Of a DNA stretch of 64,000 bases, positions 1 to 8,353 are shown in pieces. Below the pieces are notes generated by a model. That model worked only from the letters and a program-made list of their open reading frames with translations, was not told the DNA's origin and did no database searches. Numbering within the stretch: position 1 is the stretch's first letter; every line of letters starts with the position of its first letter. The position numbers and the translations under genes are program-made. This stretch comes from Flavobacteriales bacterium UBA3364. GTDB taxonomy: Bacteria; Bacteroidota; Bacteroidia; Flavobacteriales_F; PHOS-HE28. The stretch covers positions 45,356 through 109,355 of the forward strand of contig DEQO01000125.1 of NCBI GenBank assembly GCA_002360495.1. The letters run 5' to 3'.

Positions 1-3000
1 TGTTCAGGGGTCCACGTTGGTCGCGCAGCATCGTGCTGCTCCTGATGCTGGTATCGATCGGCCTGGTCCACGCCCAGAACACCACCGTACTGCCCACCCG
101 CGGTACCCGGTTCTGGACCGGCTTCATGCAGAACGGTTTTGGCGCCCAAAGCTTGAAGGTGCATATCCTGAGCACCTCGGCGACCTCTGGTACGGTGACC
201 ATACCCCTGACCGGCTGGAGCGCGAGCTTCTCGGTCGCCGCCAACAACGTCGCGATCGTCGATGTACCCACGAGCGCGGAGAACAATGGTTCCGGGAACA
301 CCGCCTCGAAGGGTGTGCTCATCCAGAGCAACGACAGCGTGAACGTCTTCATCAGCAGCTTCCAGAATTTCACGCACGACCTCTCCCAAGTGCTGCCCGA
401 ATCCTCGTTGGGCAACACGTACCGCGTTGACAGTTACCAAGGCCTGCCGAACTTCAACAACCTGCACAAAAGCGAGCTGCTCGTGGTGGCCACGCAGGAT
501 GGAACACAGGTGCGCATCACACCCTCGGTGAACACCTTGAACGGGAACGTCGCTGGAACACCCTTCCTGGTGAACCTGAACGAAGGCCAGAGCTACCAGG
601 TACAAGCAGCAACGGATGCCCTGGACCTGACCGGAACGTTGGTGGAGGCGACAGCGACCAGCGGAACCTGCCGTCCTTTCGTGGTGATCGGCGGTTCCAT
701 GTGCGCAACGGTACCGGGTGCCTGCCAGGCCTGCGACGCGATCTTCGAACAACTCATTCCCGTCACGGCATGGGGAACACGCTACTTCACGGCCCCGATC
801 AGCGGTGTCAACACCAGCACGTACCGCGTCCTGGCCCATAGCAATGGGACGTCGATCTCCATCAACGGCGGTGCACCGATCATGCTGAATGCGGGGCAGC
901 GCCACGAAGTGAACGGGTCCACGGCGCCGGTCTGCATCCAAGCCAACCTGCCTGTAAGTGTCGTCCAATTGCTGGAAGGATACAGCTGTGCCGGGAACGG
1001 CGATCCTTCACTATTGCTGGTGTCACCTGCGGAACGGATGTCCACGAGGGCGACGTTCAGCACGTCCACCTCCTCTCAACTGAGCCAACACAGTGTCAGC
1101 CTCATCGTTCCTGTTGCTGCGGTTGGACAGATCACGCTGGACGGCGTGGTCGTGAACCCGTCCTTGTTCCAATCCTATCCCGGCTGCACGGACCGCAAGC
1201 ATGCGAAAGTCCCGGTGTTGGCCGGAGTACACAGGATCCAAGCAGCAACGGGTTTCCAGGCATACATGTTCGGTACAGGGTACGGTGAGAGCTACGCAGC
1301 CTCCGTGCACGATATCCGGGCCGTTCCGGTACAGGAGGATTCCATCGTCTGTGGCGGCGGTCCGCTCACCCTCAATGCACCGGAGCCCTTGAACAACGCC
1401 ACATGGTCCGAGGCCGATTCCCCCAACACCGTACTCGCGACCGGTAACAGTTACTCCTTCACACCGACTTCCAGTGGGAGCTATACCGTGACCGGTATCC
1501 TGCCCGTGAGCGGCTGCCCGCGCAGTTTCACCTACCACGTCGGTATCCCGTTGACGATCCCCACGTTGCTCACCGCGAACGACCAACCATCCATCAATAT
1601 CTGCCAGTACGAACCGGTGCAGCTCGCGCTCGTTCCTCCGCCCGACCCGGCATGGTTCGAGATCCAATGGTCGCCAGCCTATTCGCTGGACAATGACACG
1701 ATCTCCAACCCGGTCGCCATGCCGATGACCAGCACGTGGTACCGTGTCCGGGTGATCAGCCCGAGCGGTTGCGGGAACATGGACGATAGCATCCGGGTGA
1801 ACGTGACCGGCGCGCGCATCCTCGATCTTGGTCTTACAGCGGATCCGCCAGCGGTCTGCTTGGGGAATACCGTGCAACTCGGTAGCCGTGCATTGCGCGT
1901 GATGGCGAGCGACCTTTTCGATGGAACGCCCGGCAGCACATGGACCGCGATCCAGGGCGGCGTGGTGAGCAATGCCTGCGGAAGCCAGAGCGGATCGGCA
2001 CTTTACTTCGATGGCAATGGTCAACGCTACGCACAGACCGTGGGGCTGAACACGAATGGCGGTGGACAGCTGCGCTTCAGGCTGAAGATCGCAACGGACG
2101 TATCGCCATGCGACAACGCCGATGCAGGTGAGGATGTCGTGCTGGAATACTCCACCAACAACGGGCTCAACTGGAACTTGATCGACACCTATGATCAGGA
2201 TGGGTTCCCTGGGTTCGAGCCCTTGCAAGTGACCATTCCGGCTCCGGCACAAACAGCGAACACGATGTTCCGTTTGCGCCAGCTGGCGCACAATGGGTCC
2301 GGGCACGACAACTGGGCCGTCGATGACTTTCTGTCCGCCAAATACGACAACAACTGGTTGGGCTATGGCTGGTCACAACCGGGTACCTTGAACAACGCCG
2401 CTTCACCGTCCCCGGTCGCAACACCAACGACCACGGGCTGGTACGTGCTGAGCGCGACCGATCCAACGGCCGGATGCGTGTACCAGGATTCCGTGCAGGT
2501 GCAGGTCGACCCCGCTTTCAGCTTGGGCATTACGCCCAACACGACACTGTGTGCGGTAGCGGGCCTACCGCTCACTGCGACGCCGAGTTCCGGCACCGGC
2601 ATCACCTATGCGTGGTCGCCGAACAACGGTACGTTGAGCGCCCTCAATGTGCAATCGCCCATCGCCACGCCGACATCGACGACAACCTACAGTGTCACCG
2701 CAACGACCTCCATCGGCTGCACGGCGAACCGACAGGTCACCATCACCGTTGGTCAACTGCTGAGCTTCAACGTGACAGCTGCGAACGATACGTTGTGCCA
2801 AGGCGGATCGACGCAGCTCACGGCCACGGCTTCCGGAGGTAGCGGGCTTACCTACGCTTGGACCGGTGCGGGGTTGAACAATGCCGCCATCGCTAACCCG
2901 ATCGCAACTCCCACCCAAACCACCACTTACACCAGTGTGGTTACACACACCGCCAGTGGATGCACGTTGAGCCAAAGCGTGACCGTTGTGGTGACAACGG

Positions 3001-4994
3001 GCTACACGGCAAATGCCGGACCCGACCTCACCTTGTGCACAACCCTCGGCCATCAGATCGTCCTGCAGCACAATGTGCCCAACCCGACCTACCATTGGAC
3101 ACCGGCTGCAAACCTCAATTCGAGCACCATCGCATCCCCCACGATCCTGACCGATGCTACTGCGACATACAGCGTGACCATATCCGACCTCAATGGTTGC
3201 TCTGTAAGTGATCAGGTGACGATCACGCGCGCCTTCTCCGGATTGCCCGCACAGAGCAGCGCCAGCGGTTGTGCGAACGCACCACCGACCCTGACCGCCC
3301 CGCAGAGCGGTGCGAGCTATCTGTGGAGCACCGGCGCCGTCTCGCCCACCATCGTGCCCACTGCTTCCGGTCCACATACGGTGACGATCACCGATGCACA
3401 GGGATGTGAGGCATCGACCACCTTCAACGTGACCTTGTTCGCCTTGCCGGTCGTGAACCTTGGTCCCGACCTTGCGCTCTGCGGTGCAAGCAGCCAGGTC
3501 TTGAACGCCGGTAATGCGGGTAGCACCTTCCATTGGAACACGGCCGCTACAACGCAACAGATCACGGTTTCCACCAGTGGGACCTATTCCGTCAACGTGA
3601 CCAACACGAACAACTGCAGCGCATCGGATGCGGTGAACATCCAGCTCAACAGCCTCCCGGTCGATCCGCTCCAGGATGTCACGTCCTGCACCACGAGCAT
3701 GGTGACGTTGGACGCCGGGAACAGTGGTAGCACATATCTCTGGAACACCGGTGCCGCGACACAAACGATACATCCAACGACCAGCGGCACATACAGTGTC
3801 GCAGTGACCACACCACAGAACTGCACCGCGACCTTCGATGCGGAGGTGACCTTGGTCCCCATCGTGGTCGTCGACCTTGGGAACGATACGACCATTTGCC
3901 TGGGGAGTTCCGTGGTGCTCAATGCTGGGAACCCCGGTCTCTCCTATGCCTGGAGCACCGGTGCAACATCACAGTCCATATCCGTTCAGTCCGCTGGAAC
4001 GTACAGTGTTGTCGTAGGGAACGGATCCTGCACAGCAACGGACGCTATTGTCATAGCCACGCAAGCCCCTCCTTTGGATGTGTTGCAGGACGTGACCCAA
4101 TGCAGTGGCCAAGCTGCCCTGCTGGACGCCGGGAACGCAGGGTGCACCTATCTGTGGAGCCAAGGTACCAACGCACAAACGCTTGCTGTGAACGCCAGTG
4201 GGACCTATAGTGTCATAGTGACCGATCCAATAGGATGCTCCGGCACGTTCGATGCCGTGGTCCAACTCGTCGCTCCACCGGTCGTTCAGCTGGGTCCCGA
4301 TACGGTGCTTTGCGATGGGGAGGCCTTGGTGGTGGATGCCGGAAATCCTGGATCCAGTTACTTGTGGAGCGATGGATCGACCGCACGCACCATCACCATA
4401 CGTGAGCCCGGCACCTACACTGCACTGGTGAACAACGGACTCTGTCAGCGCAGTGATGCGATCGTTGTCGCCTTCGATCCGTCGCCAGCGCAAATGGCAA
4501 CACGACAGTTCCACACTTGCCTGGGGGAGGACCAACAGTATGTCCGCCTGGATGCCGGCAATCCCGGGTCGCGATACGAGTGGTCAACTGGAGAACATGC
4601 CCAAGTGATACTGGCCGGGGCCTACGGTTGGTACGTTGTTGAAGTGACCAACCAGTTCGATTGTGCCGGGCGCGATTCCGCCCAGGTGATCGAGTACTGC
4701 CCTTCGGCGATCTTCATTCCCAATACGTTCACCCCGAACGGCGATGGCACCAACGATACCTTCATTCCCGTTGGCAAGAACATCGCAGCGATGCACCTCT
4801 ACGTGTTCGATCGCTGGGGCGATCTGCTCTTCGAAAGCGACGACCCCACGATGGGTTGGGACGGCACCTATGGTGGCGAAGTGGTGAAGAACGACATCTA
4901 TGTCTGGCGGCTTTCCTACAAGTTCTTCGAGGACAAGGACGGGGCCATCGGTATGGAGCAGGAACAGCTGGGGCACGTGCAGGTGCTCCGATGA
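1..4994 (+). CDS. Giant secreted T9SS type B protein with IgGFc-binding-like head (5' end at window edge)
   Basis: About 1660 residues, predicted to be exported through Sec and then the type IX system to the cell surface. The frame is open to the left edge: codons from position 3 give a basic segment (FRGPRWSRS) followed by a hydrophobic core (VLLLMLVSIGLV) ending HAQ, a complete signal peptide. Bases 1-2 are 'tg', so the start codon probably straddles the window edge; the internal GTG at 33 would lose the basic n-region. Residues roughly 30-420 resemble the IgGFc-binding N-terminal domain of Bacteroidota surface proteins. Then come many Ig/PKD-like modules, including about seven copies of an 85-residue unit with the LDAGN-G--Y-WS-G core. 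The last 95 residues (FIPNTFTPNGDG, YVFDRWG, WDGTYGG) are the gliding-motility-associated C-terminal domain. Likely an adhesin; the ligand is unknown. Confidence 0.85.
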   Translation, partial: FRGPRWSRSIVLLLMLVSIGLVHAQNTTVLPTRGTRFWTGFMQNGFGAQSLKVHILSTSATSGTVTIPLTGWSASFSVAANNVAIVDVPTSAENNGSGNTASKGVLIQSNDSVNVFISSFQNFTHDLSQVLPESSLGNTYRVDSYQGLPNFNNLHKSELLVVATQDGTQVRITPSVNTLNGNVAGTPFLVNLNEGQSYQVQAATDALDLTGTLVEATATSGTCRPFVVIGGSMCATVPGACQACDAIFEQLIPVTAWGTRYFTAPISGVNTSTYRVLAHSNGTSISINGGAPIMLNAGQRHEVNGSTAPVCIQANLPVSVVQLLEGYSCAGNGDPSLLLVSPAERMSTRATFSTSTSSQLSQHSVSLIVPVAAVGQITLDGVVVNPSLFQSYPGCTDRKHAKVPVLAGVHRIQAATGFQAYMFGTGYGESYAASVHDIRAVPVQEDSIVCGGGPLTLNAPEPLNNATWSEADSPNTVLATGNSYSFTPTSSGSYTVTGILPVSGCPRSFTYHVGIPLTIPTLLTANDQPSINICQYEPVQLALVPPPDPAWFEIQWSPAYSLDNDTISNPVAMPMTSTWYRVRVISPSGCGNMDDSIRVNVTGARILDLGLTADPPAVCLGNTVQLGSRALRVMASDLFDGTPGSTWTAIQGGVVSNACGSQSGSALYFDGNGQRYAQTVGLNTNGGGQLRFRLKIATDVSPCDNADAGEDVVLEYSTNNGLNWNLIDTYDQDGFPGFEPLQVTIPAPAQTANTMFRLRQLAHNGSGHDNWAVDDFLSAKYDNNWLGYGWSQPGTLNNAASPSPVATPTTTGWYVLSATDPTAGCVYQDSVQVQVDPAFSLGITPNTTLCAVAGLPLTATPSSGTGITYAWSPNNGTLSALNVQSPIATPTSTTTYSVTATTSIGCTANRQVTITVGQLLSFNVTAANDTLCQGGSTQLTATASGGSGLTYAWTGAGLNNAAIANPIATPTQTTTYTSVVTHTASGCTLSQSVTVVVTTGYTANAGPDLTLCTTLGHQIVLQHNVPNPTYHWTPAANLNSSTIASPTILTDATATYSVTISDLNGCSVSDQVTITRAFSGLPAQSSASGCANAPPTLTAPQSGASYLWSTGAVSPTIVPTASGPHTVTITDAQGCEASTTFNVTLFALPVVNLGPDLALCGASSQVLNAGNAGSTFHWNTAATTQQITVSTSGTYSVNVTNTNNCSASDAVNIQLNSLPVDPLQDVTSCTTSMVTLDAGNSGSTYLWNTGAATQTIHPTTSGTYSVAVTTPQNCTATFDAEVTLVPIVVVDLGNDTTICLGSSVVLNAGNPGLSYAWSTGATSQSISVQSAGTYSVVVGNGSCTATDAIVIATQAPPLDVLQDVTQCSGQAALLDAGNAGCTYLWSQGTNAQTLAVNASGTYSVIVTDPIGCSGTFDAVVQLVAPPVVQLGPDTVLCDGEALVVDAGNPGSSYLWSDGSTARTITIREPGTYTALVNNGLCQRSDAIVVAFDPSPAQMATRQFHTCLGEDQQYVRLDAGNPGSRYEWSTGEHAQVILAGAYGWYVVEVTNQFDCAGRDSAQVIEYCPSAIFIPNTFTPNGDGTNDTFIPVGKNIAAMHLYVFDRWGDLLFESDDPTMGWDGTYGGEVVKNDIYVWRLSYKFFEDKDGAIGMEQEQLGHVQVLR

Positions 4995-5007
4995 TCGACC
5001 CCCGCGT

Positions 5008-5787
5008 TCAGTAGCGCAGTTCGAAGTCGTCAGCCTCCTTCGCCACAGGGAACTTCTCCCGGAAATCGGCGAGCGCACTCCAGTCCAAGGCAACGGTCGC
5101 AATGCCCACTTGTGAAGGCATCACACTTCCGATCACCGCACCACGCGGATCGATCACCACCGAGTCGCCCGTGTAGTGGATGCTCTTGCCATCCATACCA
5201 ACCCGGTTCACACCGGCCACGTAGCACTGGTTCTCGATGGCCCGTGCGATGAGCAACTGGCTCCATGGGTAACGACGTGCTTCAGGCCAATTGGCCACAA
5301 AGAGAATGGCGTCGTAGTCGCCGCGGTTACGAGCGAACACCGGGAAGCGAAGGTCGAAGCAGACCTGCAAGAGCACGCGCCAGCCGCGCCATTCCACCAC
5401 CACGCGCTCCTCACCAGCGCTGTAGTGATCGGTCTCGTTGGCAAAGCGGAAGAGATGACGCTTGTCGTAGATCGTGACCTGTCCATCGGGCCGTACGAAG
5501 AGGCCGCGGTTATAGTACCTGCCACCATCGGTGATGATCACACTGCCGTAGATCGCAGCATCCAATGACTTCGCCTGCTCCCGCATCCACTTCACCGTTG
5601 GACCGTTCATGTCCTCCGCCAGCTCCGTGCTGCGCATGCTGAATCCAGTGGTGAACATTTCGGGCAGCACGATGAGATCGGACATCCCCTTCAACGCCGT
5701 GAGTTCCTCAGCGAACATCACGCGGTTCGCTGCGGCATCCTCCCAGTGGAGCATGCTCTGCACGAGTGTCACTCTCAGATCCTGCAT
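5008..5787 (-). CDS. Nitrilase-family amidohydrolase, probable omega-amidase
   Basis: 259 residues, the normal length for a single-domain carbon-nitrogen hydrolase. The Glu-Lys-Cys triad is visible: E43 in LPEMF, K109 in YDKRHLF and C143 in VCFDLRFP. The YDKRHLF and CFDLRFP forms are those of the omega-amidase (Nit2/YafV) branch, which hydrolyses 2-oxoglutaramate and 2-oxosuccinamate to the 2-oxoacid and ammonia. The start codon lies inside the last 13 bases of the upstream aminotransferase gene, so translation is probably coupled. Glutamine-type transaminases release exactly these omega-amides, so the pairing supports the call. It is a cytoplasmic enzyme with no signal peptide. The gene converges with the surface-protein gene on the left, 13 bases apart. 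Confidence 0.85.
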   Translation of the reverse strand: MQDLRVTLVQSMLHWEDAAANRVMFAEELTALKGMSDLIVLPEMFTTGFSMRSTELAEDMNGPTVKWMREQAKSLDAAIYGSVIITDGGRYYNRGLFVRPDGQVTIYDKRHLFRFANETDHYSAGEERVVVEWRGWRVLLQVCFDLRFPVFARNRGDYDAILFVANWPEARRYPWSQLLIARAIENQCYVAGVNRVGMDGKSIHYTGDSVVIDPRGAVIGSVMPSQVGIATVALDWSALADFREKFPVAKEADDFELRY

Positions 5788-6917
5788 AGCTTCTCGATCG
5801 CGGCGTCCAAGGTAGCGTCCTGTTTGGCGAAGCAGAAGCGCAGCAGGCGTTGGCCGACGGGGGGGGCTTTGTAGAACGGTGAGAGCGGGATCGTCGCCAC
5901 CCCGAACGCGCGCGTTACGCGTTGCGCGAAGGCCATGTCATCCTCATCGCTGATCGCGCTGTAGTCAGCGGTCTGAAAATAGGAGCCTTCACACGGCAGC
6001 AGCTTGAAGCGGGATCCCTTCATTCCCGCAGCGAAGCGATCCCGCTTGGCCTGGTAGAACACAGGCACGTTCTCGTAGTGTGCTGGCTCCTTCATGTATG
6101 TCGCCAGCGCATGCTGGATGGGTGTGTTCGCGCTGAAGACGTTGAACTGGTGCACCTTCCGGAACTCGATCATCAGTTCCTTCGGCGCGAGCACATAGCC
6201 CATCTTCCATCCCGTGGTGTGGAAGACCTTTCCGAAACTGAAGATCACGAAGGCGCGATCCCGCAGCTCAGGCTGCTTGATCGCTGATGCGTGCGGTTCG
6301 CCATCGAAGACCAGGTGCTCGTAGACCTCATCGCTCAGCAGCACGATGTCCGTGCCGCGCAGTATGGCGGCGATGCGTTCCATGTCCGCCTCTCGCAGGA
6401 TCGTGCCCGCCGGATTGTGTGGCGTGTTGATCATCAGCATGCGTGTGCGCGGGGTGATCGCCGCTTGCACTGCATTCGCATCAAACTTCATGTCATCGCC
6501 GAGGCGCACGTGCACGGGCTTGCCGCCGAACAGTTCCACCGTGGGCGAGTAGCAGTCGTAAGCCGGGTCCACGATGATCACCTCGTCTCCCGGATGAACG
6601 ACCGCACCGATGGCCGTGAAAATGGCCTGTGTTCCACCCGAGGTCACGGTGATCTCCGTTTCCGGATCATAGCTGAAGCCATAGAGCCGTTGCACCTTGG
6701 CGGCGATCGCTTCGCGCAATGCAGGCAGGCCGGGCATCGGCGCGTACTGGTTGTGACCGGCGCTCATGGCCTGATGCACGAGAACGCTCAACTTCTCATC
6801 GATCGGGAAATCCGGAAAGCCCTGGCTGAGGTTGATGGCGCCACACTCTGCGGCCAGCTTGCTCATCACTGTGAAGATGGTGGTGCCGACGCGGGGAAGC
6901 TTGGAGGGGATGGGCAT
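5775..6917 (-). CDS. PLP aminotransferase class I/II (kynurenine / glutamine-methionine transaminase type)
   Basis: 380 residues from the ATG at 6917. The frame stays open to 7019, but that stretch overlaps the divergent gene's promoter, and family alignment starts at MPIPSKLP. Seen: the NLSQGFPDF substrate loop, NTPHNPAG, the DEVYEHLVFD segment and the PLP lysine K230 in SFGKVFHTTGWK. This is the fold-type I branch of YbdL, kynurenine aminotransferase and glutamine transaminase K, which transaminate kynurenine, methionine or glutamine with 2-oxoacids. The overlapping omega-amidase gene favours a glutamine-dependent activity (methionine salvage or glutaminase II). Kynurenine-pathway genes 38 kb away leave a role there possible. 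Exact substrate is not decidable from sequence. Confidence 0.85.
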   Translation of the reverse strand: MPIPSKLPRVGTTIFTVMSKLAAECGAINLSQGFPDFPIDEKLSVLVHQAMSAGHNQYAPMPGLPALREAIAAKVQRLYGFSYDPETEITVTSGGTQAIFTAIGAVVHPGDEVIIVDPAYDCYSPTVELFGGKPVHVRLGDDMKFDANAVQAAITPRTRMLMINTPHNPAGTILREADMERIAAILRGTDIVLLSDEVYEHLVFDGEPHASAIKQPELRDRAFVIFSFGKVFHTTGWKMGYVLAPKELMIEFRKVHQFNVFSANTPIQHALATYMKEPAHYENVPVFYQAKRDRFAAGMKGSRFKLLPCEGSYFQTADYSAISDEDDMAFAQRVTRAFGVATIPLSPFYKAPPVGQRLLRFCFAKQDATLDAAIEKLCRI

Positions 6918-6923
6918 GTGCGA

Positions 6924-6931
6924 CGAAACTA
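6924..6931 (-). promoter_or_regulatory. Bacteroidota -7 box TAGTTTCG, 6 nt from the start codon
   Basis: On the minus strand this octamer matches TANNTT(T/C)G and ends 6 nt before the aminotransferase ATG at 6917. That places the expected transcription start at or beside the start codon. No clear TTTG -33 element is visible 19-21 nt upstream. Confidence 0.45.
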
Positions 6932-6980
6932 GATCGTTTGGGTGTTGTCTCCGATCCGACAACTCCCAGACCGCACCGCA

Positions 6981-6988
6981 TAGCTTTG
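6981..6988 (+). promoter_or_regulatory. Bacteroidota -7 box TAGCTTTG
   Basis: Perfect TANNTTTG match, 13 nt upstream of the ATG at 7002, divergent from the aminotransferase promoter 50 bp away. A -33 TTTG at the right distance is not evident. Confidence 0.5.
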
Positions 6989-7001
6989 ATAGCGCATCAG
7001 C

Positions 7002-7493
7002 ATGTCCTACCTCCGCCATTTCCTCCTCTGCCTCGGGCTAGCGGCTTCAAGCCGAGCTTCCTATGCGCAGACCGTGGAGGATCTACGCTGCGACACGGCC
7101 ACGCTCCATGCTCTATTCAACGCATCGGTACAGGAGACACGCAAACAGCTCCATGGCGATACGCGACCGAACCTGGTCAGGGTCACCGCCCTGCCGTCAA
7201 AGCCAGGGTCGTCACGGGAAGTCTGTACCCAGGAGTGTGGTACATTCCTGGAATGGCCCCAAGCTTGGACCGATGCACTAGGGCTCACCACCGTCCCGAT
7301 CGACAGCGCTGTGGACCAACGCGTCTTCATCAAGCGCCCCGTCTTCCGTTCGGCGAATACGTGTGTTGTGCCCTACTTCATCACGCCGACCGAATGGGGT
7401 GGCTGGGGCGGCTTTCTGGAGTTCCGGAAACGCGGGCAGCACTGGCGATTCAAGCGAGAGCGGACCACAGGGGTGAGCTGTGGTCCCTGGTAA
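7002..7493 (+). CDS. Small secreted protein of unknown function
   Basis: 163 residues. The first 22 (MSYLRHFLLCLGLAASSRASYA) form a typical signal peptide with a probable cleavage after SYA. The mature part has six cysteines, including a CTQEC pair and a CGPW end, suggesting disulfides. A W/G-rich stretch (EWGGWGGFLEF) lies near the C-terminus. No sorting tail and no family recognised. It is a single-gene unit with its own -7 box upstream and a hairpin directly after the stop. Base composition is like the neighbours. Confidence 0.65.
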   Translation: MSYLRHFLLCLGLAASSRASYAQTVEDLRCDTATLHALFNASVQETRKQLHGDTRPNLVRVTALPSKPGSSREVCTQECGTFLEWPQAWTDALGLTTVPIDSAVDQRVFIKRPVFRSANTCVVPYFITPTEWGGWGGFLEFRKRGQHWRFKRERTTGVSCGPW

Positions 7494-7500
7494 TGCGAAA

Positions 7501-7519
7501 GGGCCGTCGATGACGGCCC
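7501..7519. terminator. Hairpin between convergent genes
   Basis: GGGCCGTC and GACGGCCC form a perfect 8-bp stem around a GAT loop, 7 nt after the secreted-protein stop and 26 nt before the sdhB stop. On the minus strand it is followed by TTTCGC, so it could end the sdh transcript; the plus side lacks a U-run. Confidence 0.55.
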
Positions 7520-7545
7520 CTCGTGCAAGCACTTCGGTGAGCGGG

Positions 7546-8304
7546 TCACTCCTTCGTCACCGTCGCCACGAGGTACTCGCGGTTCAGACGGGCGATGTGC
7601 TCCAGGCTGATCTCCTTGGGGCACTCGATCTCGCACGCGCCGGTGTTACTGCAGTTGCCGAAACCCTCCTTGTCCATCTGCTCCACCATGGCCAGCGCGC
7701 GACGCTTGGCCTCGGGGCGGCCCTGGGGCAACAGCGAGAACTGGGAGACCTTTGCCGCCACGAACAGCATGGCACTGCCGTTGGGGCACGTGGCCACGCA
7801 CGCACCGCAGCCGATGCAGGCAGCGGCGTCCATGGCCTTGTCAGCGTCCTGCTTCGGGATGGGCACCGCGTTGCCGTCCACCAGGTTACCACTGGTGTTC
7901 ACACTGACGAAGCCGCCCGCGGCCTGGATGCGGTCGAAGGAGCTGCGGTTGGTCACCAGGTCCTTGATCACGGGGAAGCCCTTCGCGCGCCAGGGCTCCA
8001 CGTAGATCGTGTCGCCGTCCTTGAACTTGCGCATGTGCAACTGGCAGGTGGTGATGCCACGACCCGGGCCATGCGCTTCGCCGTTGATGAAGAGGCTGCA
8101 CGTGCCGCAGATGCCCTCCCGGCAATCGTGATCGAAGGCGATGGGCTCGTCCCCCTTTCGCACGAGATCGTCGTTCAACACATCGAGCATCTCGAGAAAG
8201 CTCATGTCCTCGGACACGTCGCTCACCGGGTAGTCCACGATCTTGCCCTGTGCCTTTGGACCGGCCTGCCGCCACACTTTCAATGTCAGCTTCATGTTTC
8301 CCAT
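7546..8304 (-). CDS. sdhB: Succinate dehydrogenase iron-sulfur subunit
   Basis: 252 residues. It carries electrons from the SdhA flavin to the quinone site of complex II. All three cluster motifs are readable: the [2Fe-2S] ferredoxin-type set (CREGICGTC followed by a later TTCQ Cys), the [4Fe-4S] motif CIGCGACVATCP and the [3Fe-4S] motif CSNTGACEIECP. The order sdhC-sdhA-sdhB and the sequence type match the five-helix single-cytochrome complex II (Wolinella/Bacillus-like) usual in Bacteroidota. The gene is last in the operon, 49 bp after sdhA, with a hairpin beyond its stop. Confidence 0.97.
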   Translation of the reverse strand: MGNMKLTLKVWRQAGPKAQGKIVDYPVSDVSEDMSFLEMLDVLNDDLVRKGDEPIAFDHDCREGICGTCSLFINGEAHGPGRGITTCQLHMRKFKDGDTIYVEPWRAKGFPVIKDLVTNRSSFDRIQAAGGFVSVNTSGNLVDGNAVPIPKQDADKAMDAAACIGCGACVATCPNGSAMLFVAAKVSQFSLLPQGRPEAKRRALAMVEQMDKEGFGNCSNTGACEIECPKEISLEHIARLNREYLVATVTKE

Positions 8305-8353
8305 ATGCCTTACTGTTCGTTCCGGGTCGACCCAGAGGGTCGACGCTACTTGA

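Noticed and set aside
1023..2306. Long minus-strand open frame within the first giant surface-protein gene
   Set aside because: Composition is Arg/His/Gly-rich and motif-free, and it overlaps a clear Ig/PKD-type protein. The same holds for 2565-3773, 13318-14301, 43425-44468, 57629-58663 and 61127-62017.
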